DNA of 64,000 bases from Pseudoxanthomonas kaohsiungensis (GCF_010211765.1 NZ_PDWO01000009.1:93421-157420); one strand, 5' to 3'. Numbered from the stretch's first letter, positions 20,787 to 33,233 are shown. Numbers and translations are program-made. The notes: a model not told the origin generated them from the sequence alone.

Positions 20787-21422
20787 TCAGGTCCAGTCGG
20801 TGAGGCCTTCGCGCCGGTAGACCTCGGCGAAGGACGGGCGGTCCTTCATCCGCCGCGCGAACGCCTCCAGAACCGGCCAGCGGTCGGTCGGGCGCGGCAT
20901 GTTCCGCGACCAGCGCATCAGCATGGTCAGGACGAAGTCCGCCGCCGATACCTGCACGCCGATCAGGTACGGGCCGTGGGCTTCGAGATGGTCGGCCACC
21001 TGCTGCCAGGCCGCCTCGATCCGCTGGCGCGCGCGCGCCTTGACCTCGTCGGCGTTGGCCTCGCCCGCCGGTTCGTCCGCGTAGAACCAGCTGCGATACG
21101 CCGGCATCAGCGTGTAGGCGCAGAAGAACATCCAGCGGTAGTACGCGGCGCGCGCCGGCGTGGCGATGGCCGGCGCCAGCCCCGCCTGGGGATGCAGGTC
21201 GGCCAGGTGCATGGCGATCGCCGCCGATTCGGTCAGCACCTGCCCGTCGAGGAGCAACGCCGGCACCCTGCCCTGCGGATTGATCGCAAGGTACTCCGGC
21301 GACTTCTGCTCGTGCCGGTCGAAGTCGAGCATGCGCAGTTCGTGGTCGACGCCCAGCTCGATCAGCAGCCAGTGGACGACGAGCGAGGCGGTGCTGGGTG
21401 AACCGTAGAGGACGACGGACAT
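20787..21422 (-). CDS. Glutathione S-transferase family protein
   Basis: A 211-residue GST. The N-terminal thioredoxin-like domain starts VVLYGSPSTASLVVHW, with NPQGRVPALLLDGQ and LTESAAIAMHLAD as the glutathione-binding segments. The C-terminal domain contains YLIGVQVSAADFVLTML. It differs clearly from the GST at 6854-7495, so it is not a recent duplicate. It follows the class I fumarase on the same strand after a 73-bp gap. Substrate unknown. Confidence 0.88.
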   Translation of the reverse strand: MSVVLYGSPSTASLVVHWLLIELGVDHELRMLDFDRHEQKSPEYLAINPQGRVPALLLDGQVLTESAAIAMHLADLHPQAGLAPAIATPARAAYYRWMFFCAYTLMPAYRSWFYADEPAGEANADEVKARARQRIEAAWQQVADHLEAHGPYLIGVQVSAADFVLTMLMRWSRNMPRPTDRWPVLEAFARRMKDRPSFAEVYRREGLTDWT

Positions 21423-21495
21423 CGGCGGGACTCCAGTGGGAAGGCGGAAAAGGACGAAGCCGGCACGGGGCCGGCTTCGGGGATCATGCGATGGC

Positions 21496-23085
21496 TCAGG
21501 CCTCGACCACGACCGGAATGCCGGCGATCCGCGCCTGCCACTCCTTCGGCCCGGTCTTGTGCACCGATTCGCCGGTCGAATCGACGGCCACGGTCACCGG
21601 CATGTCCTTGACCTCGAATTCGTAGATCGCCTCCATGCCCAGGTCCTCGAACGCCAGCACCTTGCTGGCCTTGATCGCCTTGGACACCAGGTAGGCCGAA
21701 CCGCCCACGGCCATCAGGTACACGGCCTGGTTGTCGCGGATCGCATCGATCGCCGCGTCGCCGCGCTCGGACTTGCCGACCATGCCCAACAGGCCGGTCT
21801 GTTCCAGCATCTGCCGGGTGAACTTGTCCATGCGCGTGGCGGTGGTCGGGCCGGCCGGGCCAACCACTTCGTCGCGCACCGGATCGACCGGGCCGACGTA
21901 GTAGATGAAGCGGTTGGTGAAGTCGACCGGCAGCTTCTCGCCCTTGTTGAGCATGTCGATCATGCGCTTGTGCGCGGCGTCGCGGCCGGTCAGCAGCTTG
22001 CCGTTGAGCAGCAGCACCTCGCCAGGTTTGAACGTGGCCACTTCCTCGCGGGTGATCGTGTCCAGGTCGACCCGACGCGCGTTGTGCGGGGCGTAGGTCA
22101 GGGTCGGCCAGTCTTCCAGCGACGGCGGGTCGAGTGCGACCGGGCCGCTGCCGTCGAGGGTGAAGTGCGCGTGGCGGGTGGCCGCGCAGTTGGGGATCAT
22201 CGCCACCGGCAGGTTGGCCGCATGGGTCGGGTAATCCTTGACCTTGATGTCCAGCACCGTGGTCAGGCCGCCCAGGCCCTGCGCGCCGATGCCCAGCGCG
22301 TTGACCTTCTCGTACAGTTCCAGCCGCAGCTCCTCGGCCCGGTTGGAGGCGCCGCGGGCCTTCAGGTCGACGATGTCGATCGGCTCCATCAGCGATTCCT
22401 TGGCCAGCAGCATCGCCTTCTCGGCGGTGCCGCCGATGCCGATGCCGAGCATGCCCGGCGGGCACCAGCCGGCGCCCATGGTCGGCACCGTCTTGAGCAC
22501 CCAGTCCACGATCGAGTCGGACGGGTTGAGCATGGCGAACTTGGACTTGGCCTCCGAACCGCCGCCCTTGGCCGCGACGATCACGTCCACGGTGTTGCCC
22601 GGGACGATCTTCACGTTGACCACCGCCGGGGTATTGTCCTTCGTGTTGGCGCGCCTGCCCGCCGGATCGGCGAGCACGCTGGCGCGCAGCTTGTTGTCGG
22701 GGTGGTTGTAGGCGCGGCGCACGCCCTCGTTGACCATGTCCTCCACGCCCATGGTCGCGTCGTCCCAGCGCACGTTCATGCCGACTTCCAGGAACACGGT
22801 GACGATGCCGGTGTCCTGGCAGATCGGGCGATGGCCTTCGGCGCACATGCGCGAGTTGATCAGGATCTGCGCCATCGCGTCCTTGGCGGCGGGCGATTCC
22901 TCGCGCTCGTAGGCCGCGGCCAGGTTCCGGATGTAGTCGACCGGGTGGTAGTAGCTGATGTACTGCAGCGCGTCGGCGACGGACTGGATCAGGTCGTCCT
23001 GGCGGATCGATACCGGGGACGAAGACGCGGGGGCGGAAGCGGAAGCGGTCACGGCTGGCTCATGGCGGGCGGGAAACCGGCCCAT
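21496..23085 (-). CDS. fumA: Class I (iron-sulfur) fumarate hydratase
   Basis: A 529-residue fumarase that interconverts fumarate and malate in the TCA cycle. The three [4Fe-4S] ligands are visible: Cys in RPICQDTGIV (about residue 90), in GAGWCPPGM, and in IPNCAATRH. The N-terminal half is the FumA alpha domain and the C-terminal part the swivelling beta domain (AVGGSAYLVSKAIK). The ATG at 23085 has no clear ribosome-binding site. A GTG at 23052, giving 518 residues starting TASASAP, is a plausible alternative. A second, iron-independent fumarase (fumC) is encoded at 46998-48473. Confidence 0.95.
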   Translation of the reverse strand: MGRFPARHEPAVTASASAPASSSPVSIRQDDLIQSVADALQYISYYHPVDYIRNLAAAYEREESPAAKDAMAQILINSRMCAEGHRPICQDTGIVTVFLEVGMNVRWDDATMGVEDMVNEGVRRAYNHPDNKLRASVLADPAGRRANTKDNTPAVVNVKIVPGNTVDVIVAAKGGGSEAKSKFAMLNPSDSIVDWVLKTVPTMGAGWCPPGMLGIGIGGTAEKAMLLAKESLMEPIDIVDLKARGASNRAEELRLELYEKVNALGIGAQGLGGLTTVLDIKVKDYPTHAANLPVAMIPNCAATRHAHFTLDGSGPVALDPPSLEDWPTLTYAPHNARRVDLDTITREEVATFKPGEVLLLNGKLLTGRDAAHKRMIDMLNKGEKLPVDFTNRFIYYVGPVDPVRDEVVGPAGPTTATRMDKFTRQMLEQTGLLGMVGKSERGDAAIDAIRDNQAVYLMAVGGSAYLVSKAIKASKVLAFEDLGMEAIYEFEVKDMPVTVAVDSTGESVHKTGPKEWQARIAGIPVVVEA

Positions 23086-23113
23086 TTTAGGGCAAAGTGT
23101 CGGTCCGCCCGAC

Positions 23114-23140
23114 TGTCACGCCGGCACACGCCGTTCCGTC
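23114..23140 (+). promoter_or_regulatory. ECF41-type autoregulatory promoter
   Basis: TGTCACG (23114-23120), a 16-bp spacer, then CGTC (23137-23140). This matches the TGTCAC/CGTC promoter signature reported for ECF41 sigma factors. The -10 element ends 8 bp before the ATG, which would give a leaderless or nearly leaderless mRNA. Confidence 0.8.
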
Positions 23141-23148
23141 CTGGGTCC

Positions 23149-24063
23149 ATGGACACCGCCGACACCTTCCACACCCACCGCCCGCGCCTGCTGGCGCTGG
23201 CCTACCGTCTGCTGGGCAGCCGCGCCGATGCCGAGGACGTGGTCCAGGACGCCTGGTTGCGCTGGCACCAGGCCGACCAGTCGGCCATCGTCGACCCGCT
23301 GGCCTGGCTGGTGACCGCCACCACGCGCCTGGGCATCGACCGCCTGCGCGCGCTGCGCGCGCGCCGCGAGCACTACGTCGGCCCCTGGCTGCCCGAGCCT
23401 GCGCGGATCGAGGAGGACGACGGCCCGGCCGGCGACATCGCCGACCATGCGCCCGGACCGGCACGCGCGGCCGAGACCGCCGAACAGGTCTCGCTGGCGT
23501 TCCTGGCCGTGCTCGAGCGGCTGGGCACGGAGGAACGCGCCGCCTTCCTGCTGAAGGAGGCGTTCGACTACGACTATGCCCAGATCGCCGCGCTGCTGGG
23601 CCAGGGCGAGGCCAACTGCAGGCAGATGGTCCATCGCGCGCGCCAGCGGCTGGCCGCGGCGCGGGCCCGGTTCGAAGTCAGCCCGCGGCGCCATCGCGTG
23701 CTGCTGGAGAAGTTCATGCACGCGGCGCGCGGGGGCGACCGCGCGGCGCTGGAAAGCCTGCTGCATGCCGATGCGCGACTGGTGTCCGATGGCGGCGGCA
23801 AGGCGGTGGCGGTGATCCGTCCGCTGCTGGGCGGCGAGCGCATCGCGCGCCTGTTCTGGGCCGCCTACCGCCGCCAGGATCCGGCGATCGAATGGCGGAT
23901 CGGACGGGTCAACGGCGAGCCTGCGATCCTGCGCTACCGCGGCGGCGTGCTGGCGGCGGTCATGGTCGCGGTCACCGACGGCGAGCGCATCACCGAACTG
24001 TTCACCGTCGCCAATCCCGACAAGCTGGGTGTCACGAACGCAGCCGCCGGTGCGTCCTGGTGA
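23149..24063 (+). CDS. sigJ: ECF41-family RNA polymerase sigma factor with SnoaL-like C-terminal domain
   Basis: A 304-residue extracytoplasmic-function sigma factor. Region 2 spans residues 8-72 (LALAYRLLGSRADAEDVVQD) and region 4 about 115-175. A C-terminal SnoaL-like domain follows. All three diagnostic ECF41 motifs are present: WLPEP (80-84) in the linker, DGGGK (214-218) and NPDKL (289-293). ECF41 factors have no anti-sigma partner; the C-terminal extension tunes activity. The next gene encodes a carboxymuconolactone-decarboxylase-like protein, the usual target in this group, and both genes have the same promoter form. Confidence 0.95.
   Translation: MDTADTFHTHRPRLLALAYRLLGSRADAEDVVQDAWLRWHQADQSAIVDPLAWLVTATTRLGIDRLRALRARREHYVGPWLPEPARIEEDDGPAGDIADHAPGPARAAETAEQVSLAFLAVLERLGTEERAAFLLKEAFDYDYAQIAALLGQGEANCRQMVHRARQRLAAARARFEVSPRRHRVLLEKFMHAARGGDRAALESLLHADARLVSDGGGKAVAVIRPLLGGERIARLFWAAYRRQDPAIEWRIGRVNGEPAILRYRGGVLAAVMVAVTDGERITELFTVANPDKLGVTNAAAGASW
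24030..24056 (+). promoter_or_regulatory. Second ECF41-type promoter, inside the 3' end of the sigma gene
   Basis: TGTCACG (24030-24036), 16-bp spacer, CGTC (24053-24056), followed by CTGG exactly as at 23137-23144. It drives the carboxymuconolactone-decarboxylase-like gene; its -10 ends 6 bp before the ATG at 24063. The identical spacing at two sites in 940 bp argues against chance. Confidence 0.8.
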
Positions 24064-24539
24064 TGAAGGCGGCCAGTCGGCCGCCATGGACCGCACCGAT
24101 GAAATTCCACCGCGTCGATTATCCCAAGCACGTTCCCGCCGCCTTCAAGGGCCTGTACGCCGCCAGCACCGCCGTGCACGACGGCGCGCTGGGCAAGGTG
24201 TTCCTCGAACTGGTGTTCCTGCGGGTGTCGCAGATCAATGGCTGCGCCTACTGCATGGACATGCATGGCGGCGCGCTGCGCAAGGCCGGGGTCGAGCCGC
24301 GCAAGCTGGATACGCTCGCTGGCTGGCGCGACAGCCGCTTCTTCGACGCCCGCGAGCGCGCCGCCCTGGCCTGGGCCGAACAGCTGACCACCCTGCCCGC
24401 GGGCGCGCCGGCCGATGCGACCTACGAGGCCCTGCGCGAACACTTCGACGATGCCGCCATCGCCGAGCTGAGCATGGCCGTGGCGACCATCAACGCCTGG
24501 AACCGCCTGGGCGTGGGCATGCAGCCTGAACTTGCCTGA
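24063..24539 (+). CDS. Carboxymuconolactone decarboxylase / AhpD-like protein, ECF41 partner
   Basis: A 158-residue protein from the ATG at 24063, which overlaps the sigma-factor TGA. The alternative ATG at 24099 gives 146 residues starting KFHRVDYPK. The AhpD-type redox motif appears as INGCAYCMDMHGGALRKAG: CxxC plus a histidine four residues on. AhpD-like proteins are disulfide-active peroxidase partners. This family is the conserved neighbour and direct target of ECF41 sigma factors; its substrate is unknown. The promoter at 24030-24056 places the transcript start close to 24063, which favours the longer, leaderless start. Confidence 0.88.
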   Translation: MKAASRPPWTAPMKFHRVDYPKHVPAAFKGLYAASTAVHDGALGKVFLELVFLRVSQINGCAYCMDMHGGALRKAGVEPRKLDTLAGWRDSRFFDARERAALAWAEQLTTLPAGAPADATYEALREHFDDAAIAELSMAVATINAWNRLGVGMQPELA

Positions 24540-24557
24540 GCCTCGCGGCGGCGGCGC

Positions 24558-25442
24558 TCAGGCGCCGTCGCTGCCATCGATGCGCCCGCGCAGCGCCTGC
24601 CGGTAGCGCCTGCTGCAAGGGATCACCGTGCCGTCGCGCAGGTGCAGGCGCGCCTCGCCCGCATCGAGCGGTTCGATCGAGGCCACCTGGCCGAGGTTGA
24701 CGATGTAGCTGCGATGGACCCGGGCGAACGCGCGCGGGTCCAGCCGCGCCTCGATCCCGGCGATGGTGCTGCGCAGCGGGTAATCGTGGCCTCGCACCCG
24801 CAGGTTCGCGTAGTTGCCCGACGCCTGCAGCCACTCGATGTCGCCGGCGGCGACCAGGAACTCGCGGCCCAGCTTGCGCACCAGGAAGCGTTCGGGCCGG
24901 TCCAGGGGCTCGACCGGCGGGCCTTCGTCCGGTTCGGACAGCAGGCTCGCCTCGCCCTGCAGGCGCCGCAGCAGCAGCCGGTAGAAGCTGATCAGCACCA
25001 CCATGGAGGCGTAGGTGCGCACGTCCTTAACGTATTCGTAGAACAGCTCGCGCGGCCAGTGGCCGAAGTCGTAGTCGACGCCCTGGCTGGCGTAGGCCAC
25101 GGTGCGCAGGCCGACCATGCCCACCACATGGACGACCGATACCACCACGCTGGCCAACAGGTGCCGCGGCAGCTGCCGGCGCCAGTTGTCCCAGTGGACC
25201 GGGTAGCGCCGGCTGAACCAGACGATCGGCCAGGCCAGGGCCAGCCACATCAGCCCGCTCGACCATTCCCACACCACCGGTTCCCAGGTCGCGTACGGCA
25301 GGTCGTTCTTGCGGATGTCGATGATGACCGTGTAGCTGTTGGCGACCGCGTTGACCACGGTCATGCCGATCCAGAAGCCGACCTCGACCCAGCGGCGCCA
25401 GGGCAGGTAGCGTTCGTAGGGCGTGGGACGGGTCGCGGACAT
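24558..25442 (-). CDS. LytTR-domain transcriptional regulator with membrane N-terminus
   Basis: A 294-residue protein from the ATG at 25442 (another ATG lies at 25451). Residues 20-160 contain four hydrophobic segments (for example WVEVGFWIGMTVVNAVA and LLASVVVSVVHVVGMVGLR). From about residue 195 a LytTR DNA-binding domain follows: FLVRKLGREFLVAAGDIEWL, SGNYANLRV, and FARVHRSYIVNL. There is no receiver domain, so the membrane part probably senses the signal directly. It is divergent from an acyltransferase gene 153 bp away, a likely target. Confidence 0.9.
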   Translation of the reverse strand: MSATRPTPYERYLPWRRWVEVGFWIGMTVVNAVANSYTVIIDIRKNDLPYATWEPVVWEWSSGLMWLALAWPIVWFSRRYPVHWDNWRRQLPRHLLASVVVSVVHVVGMVGLRTVAYASQGVDYDFGHWPRELFYEYVKDVRTYASMVVLISFYRLLLRRLQGEASLLSEPDEGPPVEPLDRPERFLVRKLGREFLVAAGDIEWLQASGNYANLRVRGHDYPLRSTIAGIEARLDPRAFARVHRSYIVNLGQVASIEPLDAGEARLHLRDGTVIPCSRRYRQALRGRIDGSDGA

Positions 25443-25595
25443 GCCGCGCATTCTACGGAGCGCGCGCGGCCGGCCCCACCCCGCCCGTCACTGCCGCCCG
25501 CGGTTCGTCCCCGATGCCCCGCGACCGGTCACCCGGCGCGCGCGCCGCCGCCGGCGCGGGCGCACCGTGGCGCTTCCGCGATACCGAAGACCGCC

Positions 25596-26792
25596 ATGGA
25601 ACGCCGCTACGACCTCGACTGGATCCGCATCTGCGCCTTCGGCGTGCTGGTTCTCTACCACGTCGGCATGTATTACGTGACCTGGGACTGGCACGTGAAC
25701 AGCCCCCACGCCAGCCATGCGCTGGAGCCGTTCATGCTGCTGTCCTCGCCGTGGCGGCTGTCGCTGCTGTTCCTGGTCTCCGGCGCGGCCACCGCCTTCC
25801 TCTGGGACCGCTGTGCGCGCGAGGGCGGGCGGTTCATCGGCCCACGGTCCTGGCGGCTGCTGCTGCCGCTGGTGTTCGGCATGCTGGTGATCGTGCCGCC
25901 GCAGTCGTATTTCGAGGTGGTGGAGAAGCTGCCCGGCGGGTACCACGACGGCTACCTGGCGTTCTGGGCGCGCTACCTGGCCGGCGACGGCTCGTTCTGC
26001 CGCGACGACGACTGCCTGGACCTGCCGACCTGGAACCACCTGTGGTTCGTCGCCTACCTCTGGTGCTACACGGTGGTGCTGTGGGTGCTGCTGCGGCTGG
26101 CCCCGCGCGCCAGCGCCGGCGCGGTGGAACGGGTGCGCGGCCTGCTGGCGCATCCGGCCGGGCTGCTGTGGCCACTGGCGTGGCTGGCCGTCGCGCGCCT
26201 GCTGCTGGTGGGCCGCTTCGAATCGACCCACGCGCTGGTCGACGACTGGTACAACCACGCCCAGTACCTGCCGCTGTTCCTGCTCGGCTTCGCCATCGCC
26301 CGGCCCGGCCCGCTCTGGGACCGGATCGAACGGGCGCGCTGGCCGGCGCTGGTGGCGACACTCGCCAGCTGGCTGTTCATCGCCTGGTATTTCGGCCAGT
26401 ACCGCGACGGGGGCACGCCGCCGGAGTCGCTGCGCCAGCTGCAGCGACTGCTGTGGGCCGTGCAGCAGTGGGGCGCGATCGTGGCCATCCTGGGCTTCTT
26501 CCGCCGCAATGCGCCCGGCGACAGCCCGGCGCGGCGCTGGCTGGCCGAGGCGGTGTTCCCGGTCTACATCCTCCACCAGACGGTGATCGTGCTGCTGGCC
26601 GTGTACCTGCGGCCGCTCGACCTGCCGGCGTGGCTGGAAGGACCGCTGCTGGTGCTGGCGACCCTGCTGCTGTGCCTGGCCGGCTATGAGCTGGTGCGCA
26701 GGCTCGGCTGGGTGCGGCCGCTGTTCGGCCTGAAGCGCACCGCTGTGACCTCGCCGGCGCGCGATGGCCGGGAGCGCGAGGCGGTCGGCTGA
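25596..26792 (+). CDS. Acyltransferase 3 family membrane protein
   Basis: A 398-residue integral membrane protein with about ten hydrophobic segments. The N-terminus RRYDLDWIRICAFGVLVLYH has the Arg and His pattern of acyltransferase-3/OpgC-like proteins, which transfer acyl groups to exported glycans or lipids. Near the C-terminus, AVFPVYILHQTVIVL is another typical segment. Its divergent neighbour is a membrane-bound LytTR regulator, an arrangement that suggests regulation by it. The substrate is unknown. The ATG at 25596 is consistent with the family start. Confidence 0.88.
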   Translation: MERRYDLDWIRICAFGVLVLYHVGMYYVTWDWHVNSPHASHALEPFMLLSSPWRLSLLFLVSGAATAFLWDRCAREGGRFIGPRSWRLLLPLVFGMLVIVPPQSYFEVVEKLPGGYHDGYLAFWARYLAGDGSFCRDDDCLDLPTWNHLWFVAYLWCYTVVLWVLLRLAPRASAGAVERVRGLLAHPAGLLWPLAWLAVARLLLVGRFESTHALVDDWYNHAQYLPLFLLGFAIARPGPLWDRIERARWPALVATLASWLFIAWYFGQYRDGGTPPESLRQLQRLLWAVQQWGAIVAILGFFRRNAPGDSPARRWLAEAVFPVYILHQTVIVLLAVYLRPLDLPAWLEGPLLVLATLLLCLAGYELVRRLGWVRPLFGLKRTAVTSPARDGREREAVG

Positions 26793-26811
26793 CGCCGTGC
26801 CGGCCGGCGGC

Positions 26812-28533
26812 TCAGGCCGTCGCGCGGTGCTCCACCACCAGCTGGATCGCCTGTCCGCCACGGTAGTCATCCGGCGCCAGGCGGTAGGCCAGGTGCGCCT
26901 GCGGCGAAGGCGGCTGGCCCTGCCAGCCGCCGAACTGGATCGCCGCCAGCGGCTCGCGCCGGTCGGGGTGGCGCAGGGTCAGCCGGAGGTGGCGCTCGCC
27001 CACCACCTTCCAGTCCAGCACGTCGAACCCGCCGTCGAACAGCGGCTCGGGAAAGCCCTGTCCCCACGGCCCGCCATCGCGCAGCGCCTCGGCGTGGAAA
27101 CGGTCGAACTCGCGCGGCAGCAATTCGCCGTCGCTGAGCAACTCGGCCTGCAACAGGCCGTCGTCGAGTACGCCGGCCGCATGCGCCTGCCAGGCCTGTT
27201 CGAACGCGGCCAGCTGCGATTGCGCCAGGGTCAGCCCGGCCGCCATGGCGTGGCCGCCGAAGCGCTCGATCAGGCCCGGGTGGGCACTGTCCACCGCCGC
27301 CAGCGCGTCGCGGATGTGGAAACCGGGGATCGAGCGCGCCGAGCCGCGCAGCACCGCGCTGCCCGGTTCGGCCGGCGCGAACGCGAGCACGGGCCGGTGC
27401 AGGCGTTCCTTCATCTTCGAGGCGACCAGGCCGATCACGCCCGGATGCCACTCCGGATCGAACAGGCACGGCGCCAGCGGCGCGCCCACCGCGCCCGGCA
27501 GCACGCGCGACAGCGCGGCTTCCGCATCGTCGGTCATGGCCTGCTGCACGGCGCGGCGCTCGGCATTGATCCCGTCCAGCCGCTGCGCCAGTTCGCGCGC
27601 GCGCGCGGGGTCGTCGGTGAGCAGGCATTCGATGCCCAGGGCCATGTCTTCGAGCCGCCCGGCCGCGTTGAGCCGGGGACCGATCGCAAAGCCGATGTCG
27701 GCCGCCGTCAACCGCGCCGCGTCACGCCCGCAGGCTTCGACCAGCGCGCGCAGCCCGGCGCAGCCGCGGCCGGCACGCAGCCGGCGCAGTCCGGCGGCCA
27801 CCAGGGTGCGGTTGTTGGCGTCCAGGGGGACCAGGTCGGCAACGGTGCCGACCGCGACCAGGTCCAGCAACGTCGACAGGTCGGGCTCGCCCGCGCCGAA
27901 CGCGCCCGCTCCGCGCAGATGCCGGCGGAGCGCCAGCAGCAGGTAGAAGACCACGCCGACGCCGGCCAGCGCCTTGCTCGGGAACTCGTCGCCGGGCAGG
28001 TTCGGATTGACGATGGCATCGGCCGCGGGCAGGCGCGGTCCCGGCAGGTGGTGGTCGGTGACGACGACCCGCCAGCCGCGCGCGCGCGCCGCCTCGATGC
28101 CCGCATGGCAGGCGATGCCGTGGTCGACCGTCAGCAACAGGTCCGGGCGCAACGCGGCCAGCTCGTCGACCAGCGCCGGCGACAGGCCGTAGCCGTGGAC
28201 CATGCGGTTGGGCACCGCATGCGAGACGCGCCGCGCGCCAAGCAGGCGCAGCCCGCGCACGCCGGTGGCGCAGGCGGTGGCGCCGTCGCAGTCGAAGTCG
28301 CCGACCACGACGATGTGGCGGTCGGCGGCCATCGCGTCGGCCAACAGCGCGGTGGCCGACTCCAGGCCGCGCAGCCGGTCCGGTGGCAGCAGCCCTGCCA
28401 GCCGCGGTTGCGCGAGCTCCGGCGTCGCCGCGCCACGCGCGGCGTAGACCCGGCGCAGCAGCGCGGGGATCGAATCGGGCCATCCGGCCTGCACGTCGAC
28501 CAGGGGGCGGCGGACGATCCGCGCCATCGCCAT
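26812..28533 (-). CDS. recJ: Single-stranded-DNA-specific exonuclease RecJ
   Basis: A 573-residue DHH-family 5'-3' exonuclease acting in recombination and mismatch repair. Motif I is GDFDCDGAT at residues 78-86 (usually DYDADG). The DHH motif is in VVTDHHLPG near residue 155, and the nucleotide-binding DHHA1 domain carries GRLEDMALG and later SARSIPGFHIRDAL. FGGHAMAAGLTL is the conserved GGH motif. The ATG at 28533 is one base after the rpfE stop, so the genes are probably coupled. Order and content match the xanthomonad greA-rpfE-recJ block. Confidence 0.95.
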   Translation of the reverse strand: MAMARIVRRPLVDVQAGWPDSIPALLRRVYAARGAATPELAQPRLAGLLPPDRLRGLESATALLADAMAADRHIVVVGDFDCDGATACATGVRGLRLLGARRVSHAVPNRMVHGYGLSPALVDELAALRPDLLLTVDHGIACHAGIEAARARGWRVVVTDHHLPGPRLPAADAIVNPNLPGDEFPSKALAGVGVVFYLLLALRRHLRGAGAFGAGEPDLSTLLDLVAVGTVADLVPLDANNRTLVAAGLRRLRAGRGCAGLRALVEACGRDAARLTAADIGFAIGPRLNAAGRLEDMALGIECLLTDDPARARELAQRLDGINAERRAVQQAMTDDAEAALSRVLPGAVGAPLAPCLFDPEWHPGVIGLVASKMKERLHRPVLAFAPAEPGSAVLRGSARSIPGFHIRDALAAVDSAHPGLIERFGGHAMAAGLTLAQSQLAAFEQAWQAHAAGVLDDGLLQAELLSDGELLPREFDRFHAEALRDGGPWGQGFPEPLFDGGFDVLDWKVVGERHLRLTLRHPDRREPLAAIQFGGWQGQPPSPQAHLAYRLAPDDYRGGQAIQLVVEHRATA

Positions 28534-28534
28534 C

Positions 28535-29518
28535 TCAGGCCGTGGTGCCCGGGGCGTCGGCCAGGATGGCCAGCGGACGGCGCCAGAACTGCCAGCGGCG
28601 CTGGCCGTGCTGGAGGCGGAAGCACGCGCCGTCCTCGAAATCCAGCTGCAGCGCATCGAACTCGCGTCGGGCCATGGCCTGGAGCAGCGGCGGCAGCGCC
28701 TGCGCGGCGAGCATGTCCATGCTGCGCAGCCGGCGCATGTCGACCAGGCTGTCGCCGGCGGCGCCGCCATCGGCCGCCGCCGGGGCGCTGGTGGCCGCGC
28801 CGGCCATCTGCGCCAGGCCCTGCAGCAGCGGGTCCGGGCTGCGCACGTGGAGATAGCGGGACTGCACCGATGCCGGCAACCGGCCCGCGCCCCAGAACCA
28901 CAGCGCGTTGATCGCCGGCTTGCCCTGCGCGGCCCGCTCGCGGTTGCGCGGATGCTGGTGCAGCACCACCTGCACCTCGGTGATCAACGCCCGCCAGCGC
29001 CGGGCCGCCGCATCGCCGCCCTGCGGCAGCGCGGCGAACAGGTCGTCGCCCACCGCCTCCTCCGGCCCGGGCAGCGCCGGCAGGCGCGTGCCTTCGGGCA
29101 GGCGCAGGTACCAGCGCGCCGGATGCGGCGCGTCGAGCTGGAAACCGGCGTCGCCGAACAGCGGCCGCAACGCCGGCAACAGCGCGCGCACGTCGTCCGC
29201 TTCCAGGCCCAGGCCCTCGCCCCAGCCCAGCAGGCGCGCGCCATTGAGGTCGGGCGCCACGTGCGCCGGGTCGGCGCGCAGCCACGCATCGGCGACATTG
29301 CCGCCGCTGCCGTCGAAGTTGTCGCCGGCATCGACCCGGCGGGTCAGCGCGGCGACCGGCCAGTGGTCGGGCACCAGCCTGAAATGGCGGCGAAGCTGCG
29401 CCTGCGAGCCCCGTTCGCCCTCGGCGCGATCCGCGCGCCCCAGCACCCGGCCGATCGCCGCCGGCAACGGACCCGGCAGGCGCGTCCGTTCCGGCAGCAG
29501 CAGGGTGATGGTCGCCAT
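28535..29518 (-). CDS. rpfE: RpfE-like protein
   Basis: A 327-residue protein between greA and recJ, the position of rpfE in Xanthomonas campestris. There it is listed in the rpf pathogenicity-regulation cluster but has no clear biochemical role. The sequence begins ATITLLLPERTRLPGPLPAA and shows conserved Trp/Phe-rich segments (INALWFWGAGRLP; FDALQLDFEDGACFRL; WQFWRRP). INALWFWGAGRLP is shared with proteins annotated as phosphoglycerate-mutase-like regulators. There is no signal peptide. The ATG overlaps the greA stop by one base (TGATG). Identification rests on synteny and overall resemblance. Confidence 0.75.
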   Translation of the reverse strand: MATITLLLPERTRLPGPLPAAIGRVLGRADRAEGERGSQAQLRRHFRLVPDHWPVAALTRRVDAGDNFDGSGGNVADAWLRADPAHVAPDLNGARLLGWGEGLGLEADDVRALLPALRPLFGDAGFQLDAPHPARWYLRLPEGTRLPALPGPEEAVGDDLFAALPQGGDAAARRWRALITEVQVVLHQHPRNRERAAQGKPAINALWFWGAGRLPASVQSRYLHVRSPDPLLQGLAQMAGAATSAPAAADGGAAGDSLVDMRRLRSMDMLAAQALPPLLQAMARREFDALQLDFEDGACFRLQHGQRRWQFWRRPLAILADAPGTTA

Positions 29519-29990
29519 CAGCCGAGGTAGGCGACGCCGGCGATCTCGTACTCGCGCCGGCCGCCGGGCGCGTCGATCGCGATCGCGTCGCCCTCTTCCT
29601 TGCCGATCAGCGCGCGCGCCACCGGCGAGGAGATCGCGATCAGGCCCTGCTTGATGTCGGCTTCCAGGTCGCCGACGATCTGGTAGCGGACTTCCTCGTC
29701 CGTCTCCACGTCGGCCAGGGTCACCGTGGCACCGAACACGACCTTGCTGCCGGCGTTGAGCTTGGCCACGTCGATCAGGTCGGCGTGCGAGAGCTCGCTC
29801 TCCAGCTGCTTGATCCGTCCTTCGATGAAGCCCTGCTGTTCGCGCGCAGCGTGGTACTCGGCGTTCTCCTTGAGGTCGCCGTGGCCACGCGCCTCGGCGA
29901 TCGCGGCGATCACCTCCGGGCGCTTCACCGACTTCAGGTGGTCGAGTTCGTCGCGCAGGCGCTGGGCGCCCTTCAACGTCATCGGGGCTC

Positions 29991-29994
<4 letters not shown>
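29518..29994 (-). CDS. greA: Transcript cleavage factor GreA
   Basis: From the GTG at 29994 the protein has 158 residues, exactly the usual GreA length; GTGA overlaps the carB stop. The N-terminal coiled-coil finger carries the acidic tip ([19 protein letters not shown]), which reaches the polymerase active site to stimulate cleavage of backtracked RNA. The C-terminal FKBP-like domain includes [14 protein letters not shown]. Its translation is coupled to carB upstream and rpfE downstream. Confidence 0.97.
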
Positions 29995-33233
<3,239 letters not shown>

